A DNA stretch of 64,000 nucleotides. Source: Flavobacteriaceae bacterium UBA3611 (lineage in GTDB: Bacteria; Bacteroidota; Bacteroidia; Flavobacteriales; Flavobacteriaceae). The DNA lies in NCBI GenBank assembly GCA_002375495.1, contig DFLU01000012.1, positions 624,269 through 688,268 on the forward strand. Direction: 5' to 3'. Shown in pieces: positions 53,987-62,882 of the stretch. Numbering within the stretch: the first letter of the stretch is position 1; each line of letters starts with the position of its first letter. The position numbers were made by a program, and so were the translations under genes. The notes beneath the pieces were generated by a model. That model was not told where the DNA came from, did no database searches, and saw only the letters and a list, made by a program, of their open reading frames with translations.

Positions 53987-54739
53987 TTACAGTAAGAGCG
54001 TGTTGTAGTAGTTTGAAATCTTCAACAAGTCTTCCTCGTCGTTCCATTTAAGCTTGTAATTTTCTACGTAGTTTTTTATTGCTTCTTTTTGCTTGCCGAA
54101 TAGCTTGTAAAAGTCTTTTTTCCGTCTAGGAATTTCAACAATAGTGGCATCCAGCTTTAAATAATACATATCCTTGTGTCTCTGAAAAGAATCGGGTGTT
54201 CCCGTTACGAAACTGCTCTCTGCTTTCTTAGCTTTTCTAAAGGAAACGGTTTCTTTTTTCAATAGAGTACAGCTACGATTGTCGTCGTCTGATACGATTA
54301 CAAAGTAACCAATTCCGTTCTCATGTTGATATGCCCTATATTTTTTATCCTTTAAAACGACATATAAAAAATCGGGTTCCTTTTTCAGAAAATAATAATC
54401 TACACCATCGTCTAAGGGAGACACCTCGATTTTGTCGGTATAGGCATTGTAACGGGCCAAGGCAGTTTCCAGGTATTCGAAATTAGGAGTGTAAAACTTG
54501 CCTAAAGGAAGGTTGTTGGCTGCGCCAGTATTGTTGTCGATATAAGGAGTGCCTTCAATATCATCGTAGGAGAGTTCGCTCTTGGAAGCTTTCTGCATTG
54601 CCGATATTGAAAATCGGTTGGTGTCGAAAACATCAATATTTGATCCCGTGACCGCAGATCCAGAACTTTGTGTGGGGAGCTGCGCCATACACATATAGCA
54701 TGCTAAAAAATAACAACTAACTAAGAAAATGTGATTCAT
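53987..54739 (-). CDS. Secreted protein of unknown function
   Basis: 250 residues with a Cys-containing signal peptide (MNHIFLVSCYFLACYMCMAQ). The mature part is soluble, rich in Lys, Tyr and Asp, with EGTPYIDNN, DGVDYYFLKKEPDFLYVVLKD and a Lys-rich end (IEIPRRKKDFYKLFGKQKE). I recognise no family. It ends 19 bases from brnQ, on the opposite strand. Confidence 0.65.
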   Translation of the reverse strand: MNHIFLVSCYFLACYMCMAQLPTQSSGSAVTGSNIDVFDTNRFSISAMQKASKSELSYDDIEGTPYIDNNTGAANNLPLGKFYTPNFEYLETALARYNAYTDKIEVSPLDDGVDYYFLKKEPDFLYVVLKDKKYRAYQHENGIGYFVIVSDDDNRSCTLLKKETVSFRKAKKAESSFVTGTPDSFQRHKDMYYLKLDATIVEIPRRKKDFYKLFGKQKEAIKNYVENYKLKWNDEEDLLKISNYYNTLLL

Positions 54740-54916
54740 GGGAGATATTTCAGGCTTACTACTATAGTTTTCTGCTCGTTTAAAAGTACTAAAATTTTTA
54801 CCGTTTAGTACATACGCTAAGAAGGTTATGGATAAATAATAGTGGTCGCTTCGGAAAGTGGGGCTACATTGAAATTGTGGTAAAATAATCGGTTTTCTCT
54901 GTAAAAAGATAGTCGA

Positions 54917-55630
54917 TTAGCTTGTTCCTTGTTTAAGCTGGATAATTAACTTTTTTGATGCGGGTGTACCCTGCAGCTCCAACTCTTCAATCATTCTTTT
55001 TTTGGTGCTTTCTGTAAATTGCTCAGCTACTTCTTTTTCTTGGGTAAAATCGAAACCAACAGAGGCAAATAATTTGTCTGACCATTCGTTCCTAATGCAG
55101 TCTAAAACCAAATGTACTCGGTTTGTACTTCCTGTGTTGGTTACACTGTGCGGAAGGTTTACGTTGGTATACCAAGCTTCTCCAGGGCGCATGGTAAGCG
55201 GTATGCCATTCAATGTAAAACGAACCTGATCGTTCGTTATAATAGGAATATGTACCCGAAACAGACCGTCTTCATATCCGCAATTATAATCTACGTGTTC
55301 GTTAATGACTCTTCCAGAAGGAAGGTTCATTAGCCGAATCGCATCTTTTTCACATAAAAATGAATCGATCACTTCCTTGAAATAAGGACATTTTTCAAGT
55401 GCGGTTGTATTCTTGAATTTTTCACTACTATTCGGAAATGCCGCCGGTAGATCTAATCTTCCGTCAATAGAACGTAATGGCAAAATATAATCATCGCCAT
55501 TGTAATTGGCGGGGACGTAATTCTTTAAAAAATTGAAAGTGCTACATTTTTTCAGGTCGTTCTCCAATAACGTTGGATCGAATTGAAACGGAAGTAAAAA
55601 ATGGGCATTTTCTGGCGCGTAATACTTCAT
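54917..55630 (-). CDS. Aspartyl/asparaginyl beta-hydroxylase-fold 2-oxoglutarate/Fe(II) dioxygenase
   Basis: 237 residues. The iron triad is visible as His112-x-Asp114 (INEHVDYN) and His161 (NLPHSVTN). Arg171 (TNRVHLVLD) should hold 2-oxoglutarate. The core PGEAWYTNVNLPHSV is typical of the Asp/Asn hydroxylase fold. The reaction is hydroxylation of an amino-acid side chain, free or in a peptide. It is 3 bases after the M24 peptidase stop, so the two are probably co-transcribed. Substrate unknown. Confidence 0.85.
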   Translation of the reverse strand: MKYYAPENAHFLLPFQFDPTLLENDLKKCSTFNFLKNYVPANYNGDDYILPLRSIDGRLDLPAAFPNSSEKFKNTTALEKCPYFKEVIDSFLCEKDAIRLMNLPSGRVINEHVDYNCGYEDGLFRVHIPIITNDQVRFTLNGIPLTMRPGEAWYTNVNLPHSVTNTGSTNRVHLVLDCIRNEWSDKLFASVGFDFTQEKEVAEQFTESTKKRMIEELELQGTPASKKLIIQLKQGTS

Positions 55631-55633
55631 GAA

Positions 55634-56926
55634 TTAGCTATTCATTATCGCTTCAATTTCTTCGGCTTCAATTGGGATGTTCCGCATTAAATTAAAAGGT
55701 TCACCATTTTCTTGAATTACAACATCATCTTCAAGTCGAATTCCAAATCCTTCGTCTGGAATATAAATTCCAGGTTCAACTGTAAACACTTGGTTGGCTT
55801 CCATGGGTTCCCATAAAATTCCGTAGTCATGGGTGTCTAACCCAATGTGGTGGGACGTACCGTGCATAAAGTACTTTTTGTATGCTGGCCAATCTGGATC
55901 TTCATTTTTCACATCGGCCTTGTCTAGGAGGCCGAGACCCAATAACTCAGACGTCATTAATTTACCCACTTCTACGTGGTATTCTTTCCAAAGGGTGCCG
56001 GGCACCAATAATTTAGTCGCATCATTTTTTACGCGGTTTACGGCATCATAAACTTCGCGTTGTCTCTTTGTAAAACGTCCGTTCACGGGAATGGTGCGCG
56101 ACATGTCACTGCTGTAATTGGCGTATTCTGCGCCCACGTCCATTAAAATAAGGTCGCCATCGTTACATTGTTGGTTGTTCTCTATATAGTGAAGCACGTT
56201 GGCGTTGTTTCCACTTGCTATAATGGGTGTGTATGCGAATCCGCGGCTACGGTTTCTCAAAAATTCGTGCATATATTCGGCTTCAATCTCGAACTCCCAT
56301 ACGCCAGGTTTTACAAAATCGAGCACTCGTTTAAACCCTTTTTCTGTAATGTAACACGCCTGTTGCATCAAATCGATTTCAATAGAATGCTTCACAGATC
56401 TCAGGCGTTGCAAAATAGGATTACTCTTGGCCCAGCTATGCGCTGGAAATTTCGCCTTGGTTGTTTTGATAAAACGGGCTTCGCGGGTTTCCGTTTCTAT
56501 ATTGGCACGGTAATGTTCGTTGGTGTTGAAATAAATCGTGTCTGCCTGTGTCATAATTTCATAAAACACCTTATCAAACTCTTTTAGCCAGTACACCGTT
56601 TTGATACCGCTTGTTTCCAATGCTTTTTCTTTGGTTAATTTTTCACCTTCCCAAACCGCAATATGTTCGTTGGTTTCCTTTAGAAACAGAATTTCTCGGT
56701 GTTTTGGGTCTGGTGCATCGGGAAACAACACCAAAATACTTTCTTCTTGGTCTACGCCGCTTAAATATAAAATATCTCGCGCTTGTTGAAACGGCATGGT
56801 GCTGTCTGCGCTTATCGGGTAGATATCGTTGCTGTTAAAAACCGCCAAACTAGACGGCTTCATTTGCGCCATAAAGTTTTTACGGTTTCTAATATATAGG
56901 TCTGAAGATATTGGGTGGTATTTCAT
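55634..56926 (-). CDS. Aminopeptidase P-family M24 metallopeptidase
   Basis: 430 residues: N-terminal creatinase-like domain (1-170), then pita-bread catalytic domain. Metal ligands: Asp in LMDVGAEY, Asp in SSDMSRTIP, His in HGTSHHIGLDTHD, Glu in VEPGIYIP and Glu in RLEDDVVI. It cuts X-Pro bonds at peptide N-termini, acting in the cytoplasm. A TACTTTTG -7 element lies at 56943-56950. Likely operon with the downstream dioxygenase gene. Confidence 0.92.
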   Translation of the reverse strand: MKYHPISSDLYIRNRKNFMAQMKPSSLAVFNSNDIYPISADSTMPFQQARDILYLSGVDQEESILVLFPDAPDPKHREILFLKETNEHIAVWEGEKLTKEKALETSGIKTVYWLKEFDKVFYEIMTQADTIYFNTNEHYRANIETETREARFIKTTKAKFPAHSWAKSNPILQRLRSVKHSIEIDLMQQACYITEKGFKRVLDFVKPGVWEFEIEAEYMHEFLRNRSRGFAYTPIIASGNNANVLHYIENNQQCNDGDLILMDVGAEYANYSSDMSRTIPVNGRFTKRQREVYDAVNRVKNDATKLLVPGTLWKEYHVEVGKLMTSELLGLGLLDKADVKNEDPDWPAYKKYFMHGTSHHIGLDTHDYGILWEPMEANQVFTVEPGIYIPDEGFGIRLEDDVVIQENGEPFNLMRNIPIEAEEIEAIMNS

Positions 56927-56942
56927 GTTGTTACGTTTTTTT

Positions 56943-56950
56943 CAAAAGTA
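56943..56950 (-). promoter_or_regulatory. -7 element (TACTTTTG) of the M24 peptidase gene
   Basis: Minus-strand TACTTTTG, 17 bases before the ATG at 56926. Nearest TTTG is too close (13 bases) to be a normal -33. Confidence 0.45.
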
Positions 56951-57082
56951 ACAGAATTTTAATCAAATTTCGAGTCGAGCCCTTGCAAATTAACATGTAA
57001 TCTGCTTTTAAAAACGTACAGATACGCGTAGTAAAACCAAACCGTATATTTAATATGTACCTTGCCATTTTAAAAGTAAAAC

Positions 57083-58129
57083 ATGGCATTTAGCACCACA
57101 GATATTATAGGTTTTTTAATCATGTACCAATGCCTATTCTTTGTTGTTGTTCTATGGACGAACCGAAAAACAAAACCATTTTTCATCAAGATGCTTTTGT
57201 CTATATGCGCTTGTATTGCTATACACTTTGGGTATTTGATTCTTGGTGAACGTTTATTTTCTAGCGGAAATTGGTTAGGACCTTTTTTCGGGTTGCTCTA
57301 CGGGCCGCTCTATTTTCATTTAGCAAAAAGCTTGATATATCGAAACGAAAAGCCGCAGCAAATGATATGGCATTATATTCCCGCAATTTTGACATTGGGT
57401 GTTGTGGTTTTTCTTCGGAATAAACTATGGAGTTATTTAGACATTGTTTCACTAGTTATCACAGCACATCTTGCATTTTACTTGTTTGCAATTTTAGTTC
57501 TGATTTTTAGATTTCGGTCAAAACTTAAAACAACCTTGGCTAACTATATCGAAATCGATTTAAAATGGCTCGAAATAGCAATATATGTTCAACTTGCAGC
57601 CATATTCACTGCGCTACTAGAAGGATTTCTTCCAGTGACCAATAATGGTGATTTCTTAGTTTTTTTGGTGTATGCGCTCGTACTGGTTCTTGTAAATTGC
57701 CTTTACTATTTTGGTCTGAAACATGTCGGACTTTTTAAAGGACTGCAAGCAACTGATCTGGAAGGAAATGCTTCAGAATTTACCTTAGATGCAGCACAAT
57801 ACAACGAACAAAAAGATATTTTGGCAGCGTATATTGAAACAGAAAAACCATATTTAGAATTCGATGTTTCATTGGGTCAAATGACACTTCATACGGAAAT
57901 AAGTTCAAGAAACTTATCGTATATCATCAACAAAGCCTACGGTTGCAATTTTTACGAATTTATCAACAACAGGCGCTTGGAAGTTGCAAAACAGTTGCTG
58001 AGCACCACCGATAAACAAGTGAAAGAAATAATGTATGAAAGCGGATTTTCAAACAAAACAACCTTCAACACGTTTTTCAAAAAACAAACAGGAAAAACAC
58101 CTTCACAGTTCAGAAACTCTTTTAAATAG
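57083..58129 (+). CDS. Membrane-anchored AraC-family transcriptional regulator
   Basis: 348 residues with about seven membrane segments (1-235) and a C-terminal HTH_18 domain (about 245-348), second helix-turn-helix IMYESGFSNKTTFNTFFKKQTGKTPSQFR. Same architecture as the gene at 135 but not a close copy. It precedes a TlpA-type gene by 65 bases on the same strand, which could be co-regulated. Signal unknown. Confidence 0.85.
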   Translation: MAFSTTDIIGFLIMYQCLFFVVVLWTNRKTKPFFIKMLLSICACIAIHFGYLILGERLFSSGNWLGPFFGLLYGPLYFHLAKSLIYRNEKPQQMIWHYIPAILTLGVVVFLRNKLWSYLDIVSLVITAHLAFYLFAILVLIFRFRSKLKTTLANYIEIDLKWLEIAIYVQLAAIFTALLEGFLPVTNNGDFLVFLVYALVLVLVNCLYYFGLKHVGLFKGLQATDLEGNASEFTLDAAQYNEQKDILAAYIETEKPYLEFDVSLGQMTLHTEISSRNLSYIINKAYGCNFYEFINNRRLEVAKQLLSTTDKQVKEIMYESGFSNKTTFNTFFKKQTGKTPSQFRNSFK

Positions 58130-58194
58130 TTGGTGCCGCTACGCGCAACCGAACGCTCCTTTACACTTCAGATCGCATATTTGCTAAAAACAAT

Positions 58195-59061
58195 ATGGCA
58201 ACTACATTTCGTTTGTTGGGCAAACCTCTCTTAACTGGACTTGCTGCAAGTATCTTGTTAGTGCTAATAATGGTGTTTGTAACTATCAATTTTCAAGTTA
58301 TCTTGCCACTAGGGGTGCTGCTTTTTTATCTTTCGGGCCGTATTAATAAATCGGTGCCGCTTTCAATAGTTATGAAGCTCTTGCTTATCATGTGGAGCTT
58401 TATAGTGCTTTTTGCCCTTTTTGTGCTTACTGAAATTCCTGCGCTTTTTTACATCCCACTGTTTTGTTTGCTATCGTGTTGGCTGGCCATTTGGGCTCCA
58501 AAACTGAAGTTGCGTTCGGGTATTTTGCTAACCTTTTTTGCTGTAATGGTAGTCTTTTTTATGCTTTATGTGATTCCTATAAGTTTGAAAGACAGTCTTT
58601 CCGAAGCGCTTTATAAACCTATGCCTGTCGCTGAGCTTACAGATCTGAATAACAGTATAATTTCTACGGGCGATTTCAAAGGAAAAACGGTGGTGTTAGA
58701 CTTTTTCGGGACATGGTGCAAGCCTTGTATCCAAGAGTTAAAAGAATTAAACCATGTGCAGCAGTACTTTAAGGACGACCCATCGGTTGCATTTTTTGTT
58801 ATTAATGCAGATTTGGGAGGTGATACACCCGAAAAATTTGAACGCTTCATAGCTGCCCAGTCCTATAGGTTTTCGTACTTATACGATCATGAGAGTAGCT
58901 TTTTTAAACAGCTACAATTAAACACTTCTGGGTTGCCTTATTTACTGGTAGTCGATAAAAATGGGATGCTTCGCTGGCAACATGTTGGTTTTAATAGTGC
59001 TGAAACTAATTTTGCTGAAAATTTGATAACTACCATTCGCCAAATTCAAGATGAAGAGTGA
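58195..59061 (+). CDS. TlpA-like membrane-anchored thioredoxin-fold protein
   Basis: 288 residues. About four membrane segments (10-130), then a periplasm-facing thioredoxin fold. Active site FFGTWCKPCIQEL with Cys175 and Cys178 (CxxC), cis-Pro in TSGLPYLLVVDK. Such proteins reduce periplasmic disulphides, for example in cytochrome c maturation. Source of electrons not visible. Follows an AraC-type regulator and precedes the BNR-repeat gene by 74 bases. Confidence 0.88.
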   Translation: MATTFRLLGKPLLTGLAASILLVLIMVFVTINFQVILPLGVLLFYLSGRINKSVPLSIVMKLLLIMWSFIVLFALFVLTEIPALFYIPLFCLLSCWLAIWAPKLKLRSGILLTFFAVMVVFFMLYVIPISLKDSLSEALYKPMPVAELTDLNNSIISTGDFKGKTVVLDFFGTWCKPCIQELKELNHVQQYFKDDPSVAFFVINADLGGDTPEKFERFIAAQSYRFSYLYDHESSFFKQLQLNTSGLPYLLVVDKNGMLRWQHVGFNSAETNFAENLITTIRQIQDEE

Positions 59062-59135
59062 AATTTGAATTGCATTTTTTGGGTTGTCCATAAGGTTCAA
59101 ATGTGGTATTTTGTACCTTTCTAAAAATTCCAACC

Positions 59136-61985
59136 ATGAAAAAATTTCTATTCGCCGCTTGTACGTTGCTTTTTGTCTCATCTGCAATTGCCCAGCAACC
59201 TGCTACATCGGCTTCAGATGTATCAAATGCATTACAACAGAAAGAACAACTCACACAAAATTCACTGGTTAAAAACCTTCCTTTTAAAAATGTTGGGCCA
59301 ACTATTATGAGCGGCCGGGTGGTAGATTTGGCAGTAAATCCGGATAATCCCACCGAGTTTTACGTTGGCTATGCCAGTGGCGGTGTTTGGCATACCATAA
59401 ACAACGGAACCACCTTTACACCAGTTCTGGACAGTAGCCCAACGCAAAATGTTGGAAGCCTTGCAGTAGATTGGAAGAACAACACGATTTGGGTAGGTAC
59501 AGGAGAAGTTAATTCTTCACGGTCCAGCTATGCGGGAATCGGACTCTTAAAATCTTCCGATAACGGAAAATCATGGCAGAATATGGGGCTTAAAGACAGT
59601 CACCATATCTCAAAAATCATTATCAACCCCAACAATACAGATGAGGTAGTGGTGTCTTCCGTAGGGCATTTGTACTCAACCAATAACGATCGCGGTGTTT
59701 ATAAAACAACCGATGGCGGCGCTACTTGGCAACGAACACTTTTTGTAAACGATCAAAGCGGTATCATCGAAATGGACGCAGACCCGAATAATTTCAACTT
59801 GATGTATGCTTCTTCATGGGACAAAGACCGAAAGGCTTGGAATTTCCGCGGAAGCGGAACAGGAAGCGGTATCTACAAAAGTACCGATGGTGGAAGTACC
59901 TGGACTAAAGTTTCTGGTCCGAATAGCGGTTTCCCAACGGGCGATGGCGTAGGTAGAATTGGTCTGGCAGTGTACGATGCCAATACGGTATATGCCATAC
60001 ACGATAACCAAGCACGACGAGCTGATGAAGGTGGGAAGAAGGAAGGCGACGACTTGTCTAAAGAACAGTTTAAAACGATGACGTCTTCGCAATTTTTGGC
60101 GCTAGACGACAAGAAATTGAATGCCTATTTACGAAACAACGGTTTCCAAGAAAAGTACAGGGCTGATAATGTAAAAAATATGGTGCGCGGCGGAACTGTA
60201 AAACCGGTAGACCTTGCCAAATACCTAGAAGATGCCAACAGTATGTTGTTTGACACGCCTGTAATTGGGGCAGAAGTGTATAAAAGTACCGATGGTGGAA
60301 AATCTTGGAAAAAGACCCACGAAGATTTCTTAGATGGAATCTATTACAGTTACGGGTATTACTTCGGAAAAATTCACGTTGACCCGAGCAATAGAGATGG
60401 AATTTACATTTATGGAGTACCCATTTTAAAATCGAAAGACGGCGGAAAAACCTTTACATCTATTTCGGCACCAAATGTACATGCAGATCACCATGCCCTT
60501 TGGATCAACCCTAAAATGCCAGGTCATTTAATAAACGGAAATGACGGCGGGGTAAACATTAGTTATGATGATGGTGAAAACTGGATAAAGAACAACCAAC
60601 CAGCAGTAGGGCAATTCTACGCCATTAATGTTGACAATGAAGAACCGTACAATGTGTATGGAGGGTTACAGGACAATGGTGTTTGGGTTGGTCCGCACGA
60701 CAGTGAAGAAAATCCGGGTTGGATGCAAAACGGGAAATATCCGTATGAATTTATCATGGGCGGCGACGGAATGCAAATTCAAATCGACAACCGCGATAGT
60801 GATATTGTATATACCGGGTTTCAATTCGGGAACTATTTCCGCTTAAACCGAAAAACGAATGAGAACACTTACATACAGCCCAAGCATGAACTAGGTGAGA
60901 ATCCGTACCGATTTAATTGGCAAACACCCATTTTATTGAGCAGCCACAATCAGGATATTCTATATCTGGGAGGCAATAAGCTAATGCGCTCTATGAATCA
61001 GGGTAACGATTGGTCTGCCATTTCAGACGACTTAACTACGGGAGGGAAGAAAGGAAATGTAGCCTACGGAACCTTAACCGCCATTGCAGAGAGCCCTTTC
61101 CAATTCGGATTGCTCTACGCAGGAAGTGACGATGGGCTCGTACATGTTTCTAAAAATGGAGGTGCCAATTGGCAGAATATCTCAGCCTCATTTCCAAAAG
61201 ATCTTTGGGTGAGCCGTGTGGTGGCTTCAGAACACAAAAAGGAGCGTGTGTACGTAACCCTGAATGGCTATCGATGGGACGATTTCAAACCGTACGTATA
61301 TATGAGTGATAATTATGGTGCTACATGGAAAAACATCGCCAGTAATTTACCGCTGTCTCCTGTAAATGTAATTCGGGAAGATCCAGAAAATGAAGACGTA
61401 TTGTATTTGGGAGCCGATAATGGCGCGTATGTGTCCTTTGATCGTGGCGATTCCTGGCAACCGTTTTCTAACGGACTCCCAAATGTGGCTGTTCATGACC
61501 TTGTACTTCAAAAGCGTGAAAAAGATTTGGTGGTAGGTACACATGGGCGTTCTATCTATATTGCCGATATCTCATTGCTTCAACTTTTAAATTCAGAGAA
61601 TAGTAATGCATTCGTTATGGCGAAACCTACACCTATAAGAGCGTCTAGGCGTTGGGGAAGTAGTGGTTTTAATGCTTTTGGAGACTTTTTAAATCAACCC
61701 ACAGTTCCGTTACAAGTCTATGCTCCGGCTAGCGGTACTGCGGAAATTTCCGTAGCCACAGAAGGTGGAGTAGTGGTCAATTCTTGGAAAGAAGAAGTGA
61801 TGAAGGGGGTAAATGTGATTGATTATAACGTAAATCTTTCAGAAAAAGGAACCAAGACCATGAAGAAAAATGACGTGAGCCTACGTGAAGCTGAAGATGG
61901 AAACACCTATCTGCCCAAAGGAATGTATGAAATTAGCGTATCGATGAATGGAAAGTCTACAAAGGAGATTTTAGAAGTGAAATAA
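59136..61985 (+). CDS. Secreted VPS10/sortilin-like BNR-repeat protein
   Basis: 949 residues from 59136 (MKKFLFAACTLLFVSSAIAQ); the upstream ATG at 59103 precedes the signal peptide. Two ten-bladed-type propeller halves with many Asp-box motifs (STDGGSTWTK, SSDNGKSWQN, STDGGKSWKK, SYDDGENW, SFDRGDSW), then a C-terminal beta domain. In Bacteroidota such proteins are annotated as glycosyl hydrolase-like or VPS10 family, but no catalytic residues are evident, so binding is as likely as catalysis. No T9SS tail recognised. Confidence 0.85.
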   Translation: MKKFLFAACTLLFVSSAIAQQPATSASDVSNALQQKEQLTQNSLVKNLPFKNVGPTIMSGRVVDLAVNPDNPTEFYVGYASGGVWHTINNGTTFTPVLDSSPTQNVGSLAVDWKNNTIWVGTGEVNSSRSSYAGIGLLKSSDNGKSWQNMGLKDSHHISKIIINPNNTDEVVVSSVGHLYSTNNDRGVYKTTDGGATWQRTLFVNDQSGIIEMDADPNNFNLMYASSWDKDRKAWNFRGSGTGSGIYKSTDGGSTWTKVSGPNSGFPTGDGVGRIGLAVYDANTVYAIHDNQARRADEGGKKEGDDLSKEQFKTMTSSQFLALDDKKLNAYLRNNGFQEKYRADNVKNMVRGGTVKPVDLAKYLEDANSMLFDTPVIGAEVYKSTDGGKSWKKTHEDFLDGIYYSYGYYFGKIHVDPSNRDGIYIYGVPILKSKDGGKTFTSISAPNVHADHHALWINPKMPGHLINGNDGGVNISYDDGENWIKNNQPAVGQFYAINVDNEEPYNVYGGLQDNGVWVGPHDSEENPGWMQNGKYPYEFIMGGDGMQIQIDNRDSDIVYTGFQFGNYFRLNRKTNENTYIQPKHELGENPYRFNWQTPILLSSHNQDILYLGGNKLMRSMNQGNDWSAISDDLTTGGKKGNVAYGTLTAIAESPFQFGLLYAGSDDGLVHVSKNGGANWQNISASFPKDLWVSRVVASEHKKERVYVTLNGYRWDDFKPYVYMSDNYGATWKNIASNLPLSPVNVIREDPENEDVLYLGADNGAYVSFDRGDSWQPFSNGLPNVAVHDLVLQKREKDLVVGTHGRSIYIADISLLQLLNSENSNAFVMAKPTPIRASRRWGSSGFNAFGDFLNQPTVPLQVYAPASGTAEISVATEGGVVVNSWKEEVMKGVNVIDYNVNLSEKGTKTMKKNDVSLREAEDGNTYLPKGMYEISVSMNGKSTKEILEVK

Positions 61986-62115
61986 TGCAAGAATGGTTTG
62001 TTTGGAAAAAGATGTCGGTTTATAATGAATCATTTATGTTTAATAGAGTTATTTAAAAATTAAACAAAATTTAACGTAAGAATCATTCTATTTAGTAATA
62101 AAACGGCGCTCAATG

Positions 62116-62147
62116 TTTGCCGAAACGCCTTCTGTGCTGTATTTTTG
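62116..62147 (+). promoter_or_regulatory. sdhCA(B) promoter
   Basis: TTTG (62116-62119), 20-base spacer, TATTTTTG (62140-62147), 30 bases before the sdhC ATG. The ATG at 62117 lies inside this promoter, so it cannot be the start. Confidence 0.6.
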
Positions 62148-62176
62148 TAACTCAAAATTTTGAAAACACAACCATA

Positions 62177-62869
62177 ATGGGAATCATATCCTCTTCCATC
62201 GCCCGTAAAGTTGCCATGGCACTATCGGGCTTGTTCTTAGTTTTCTTTTTAGGACAACATTTTACCATTAACCTAACCTCGGTAATCGATCCTGATACCT
62301 TTAACGAATGGTCCCATTTTATGGGAACCAATATCTTGGTTCAGGCAGTATTACAACCAATTTTGATATTTGGGGTAATATTCCATTTTATCATGGGTTT
62401 TATTCTAGAAATTCGAAACCGAAATGCACGCGCCGTCAAGTACAATTCGTTTAAGGGAAACACAAACTCGACTTGGGCTTCTCGTAACATGATTATTTCT
62501 GGATTGGTGATTTTAGCCTTTTTAGGATTACATTTTTACGATTTCTGGGCGCCTGAGATGAATATCAAGTATTTTAAAGGTGACATGAGCGGTTTATTAG
62601 ACCCAGACAACGTTAATAGTGGGTTCCGTTACTACGAAGAATTGGTGCACAAGTTTGAAAGCCCAATCCGTGTTGGGATTTATTGTTTGTCTTTTATCTT
62701 GTTGGCAGTTCACTTGTGGCACGGATTTGCGTCGTCTTTCCAAAGTGTAGGCTTCAACAACAAGTATTCAAAAGCACTTACGAAGTTTGCAAAAGTGTAT
62801 GCAATTGTGATTCCACTCGGTTTCATCTTTATCGCCTTATACCTTCATTTAAATCAACTTCCACATTAA
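62177..62869 (+). CDS. sdhC: Succinate dehydrogenase cytochrome b subunit
   Basis: 230 residues from 62177 (MGIISSSIARKVAMALSGLFLVFFLGQHF). Five or so membrane segments and His residues suited to heme (GQHFTIN, FLGLHFYDF, AVHLWHGFASSFQ). It anchors the flavoprotein and Fe-S subunits and passes electrons to menaquinone. The single-polypeptide form is normal in Bacteroidota. sdhA follows after 13 bases. Confidence 0.95.
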   Translation: MGIISSSIARKVAMALSGLFLVFFLGQHFTINLTSVIDPDTFNEWSHFMGTNILVQAVLQPILIFGVIFHFIMGFILEIRNRNARAVKYNSFKGNTNSTWASRNMIISGLVILAFLGLHFYDFWAPEMNIKYFKGDMSGLLDPDNVNSGFRYYEELVHKFESPIRVGIYCLSFILLAVHLWHGFASSFQSVGFNNKYSKALTKFAKVYAIVIPLGFIFIALYLHLNQLPH

Positions 62870-62882
62870 AACCATTTCTGCT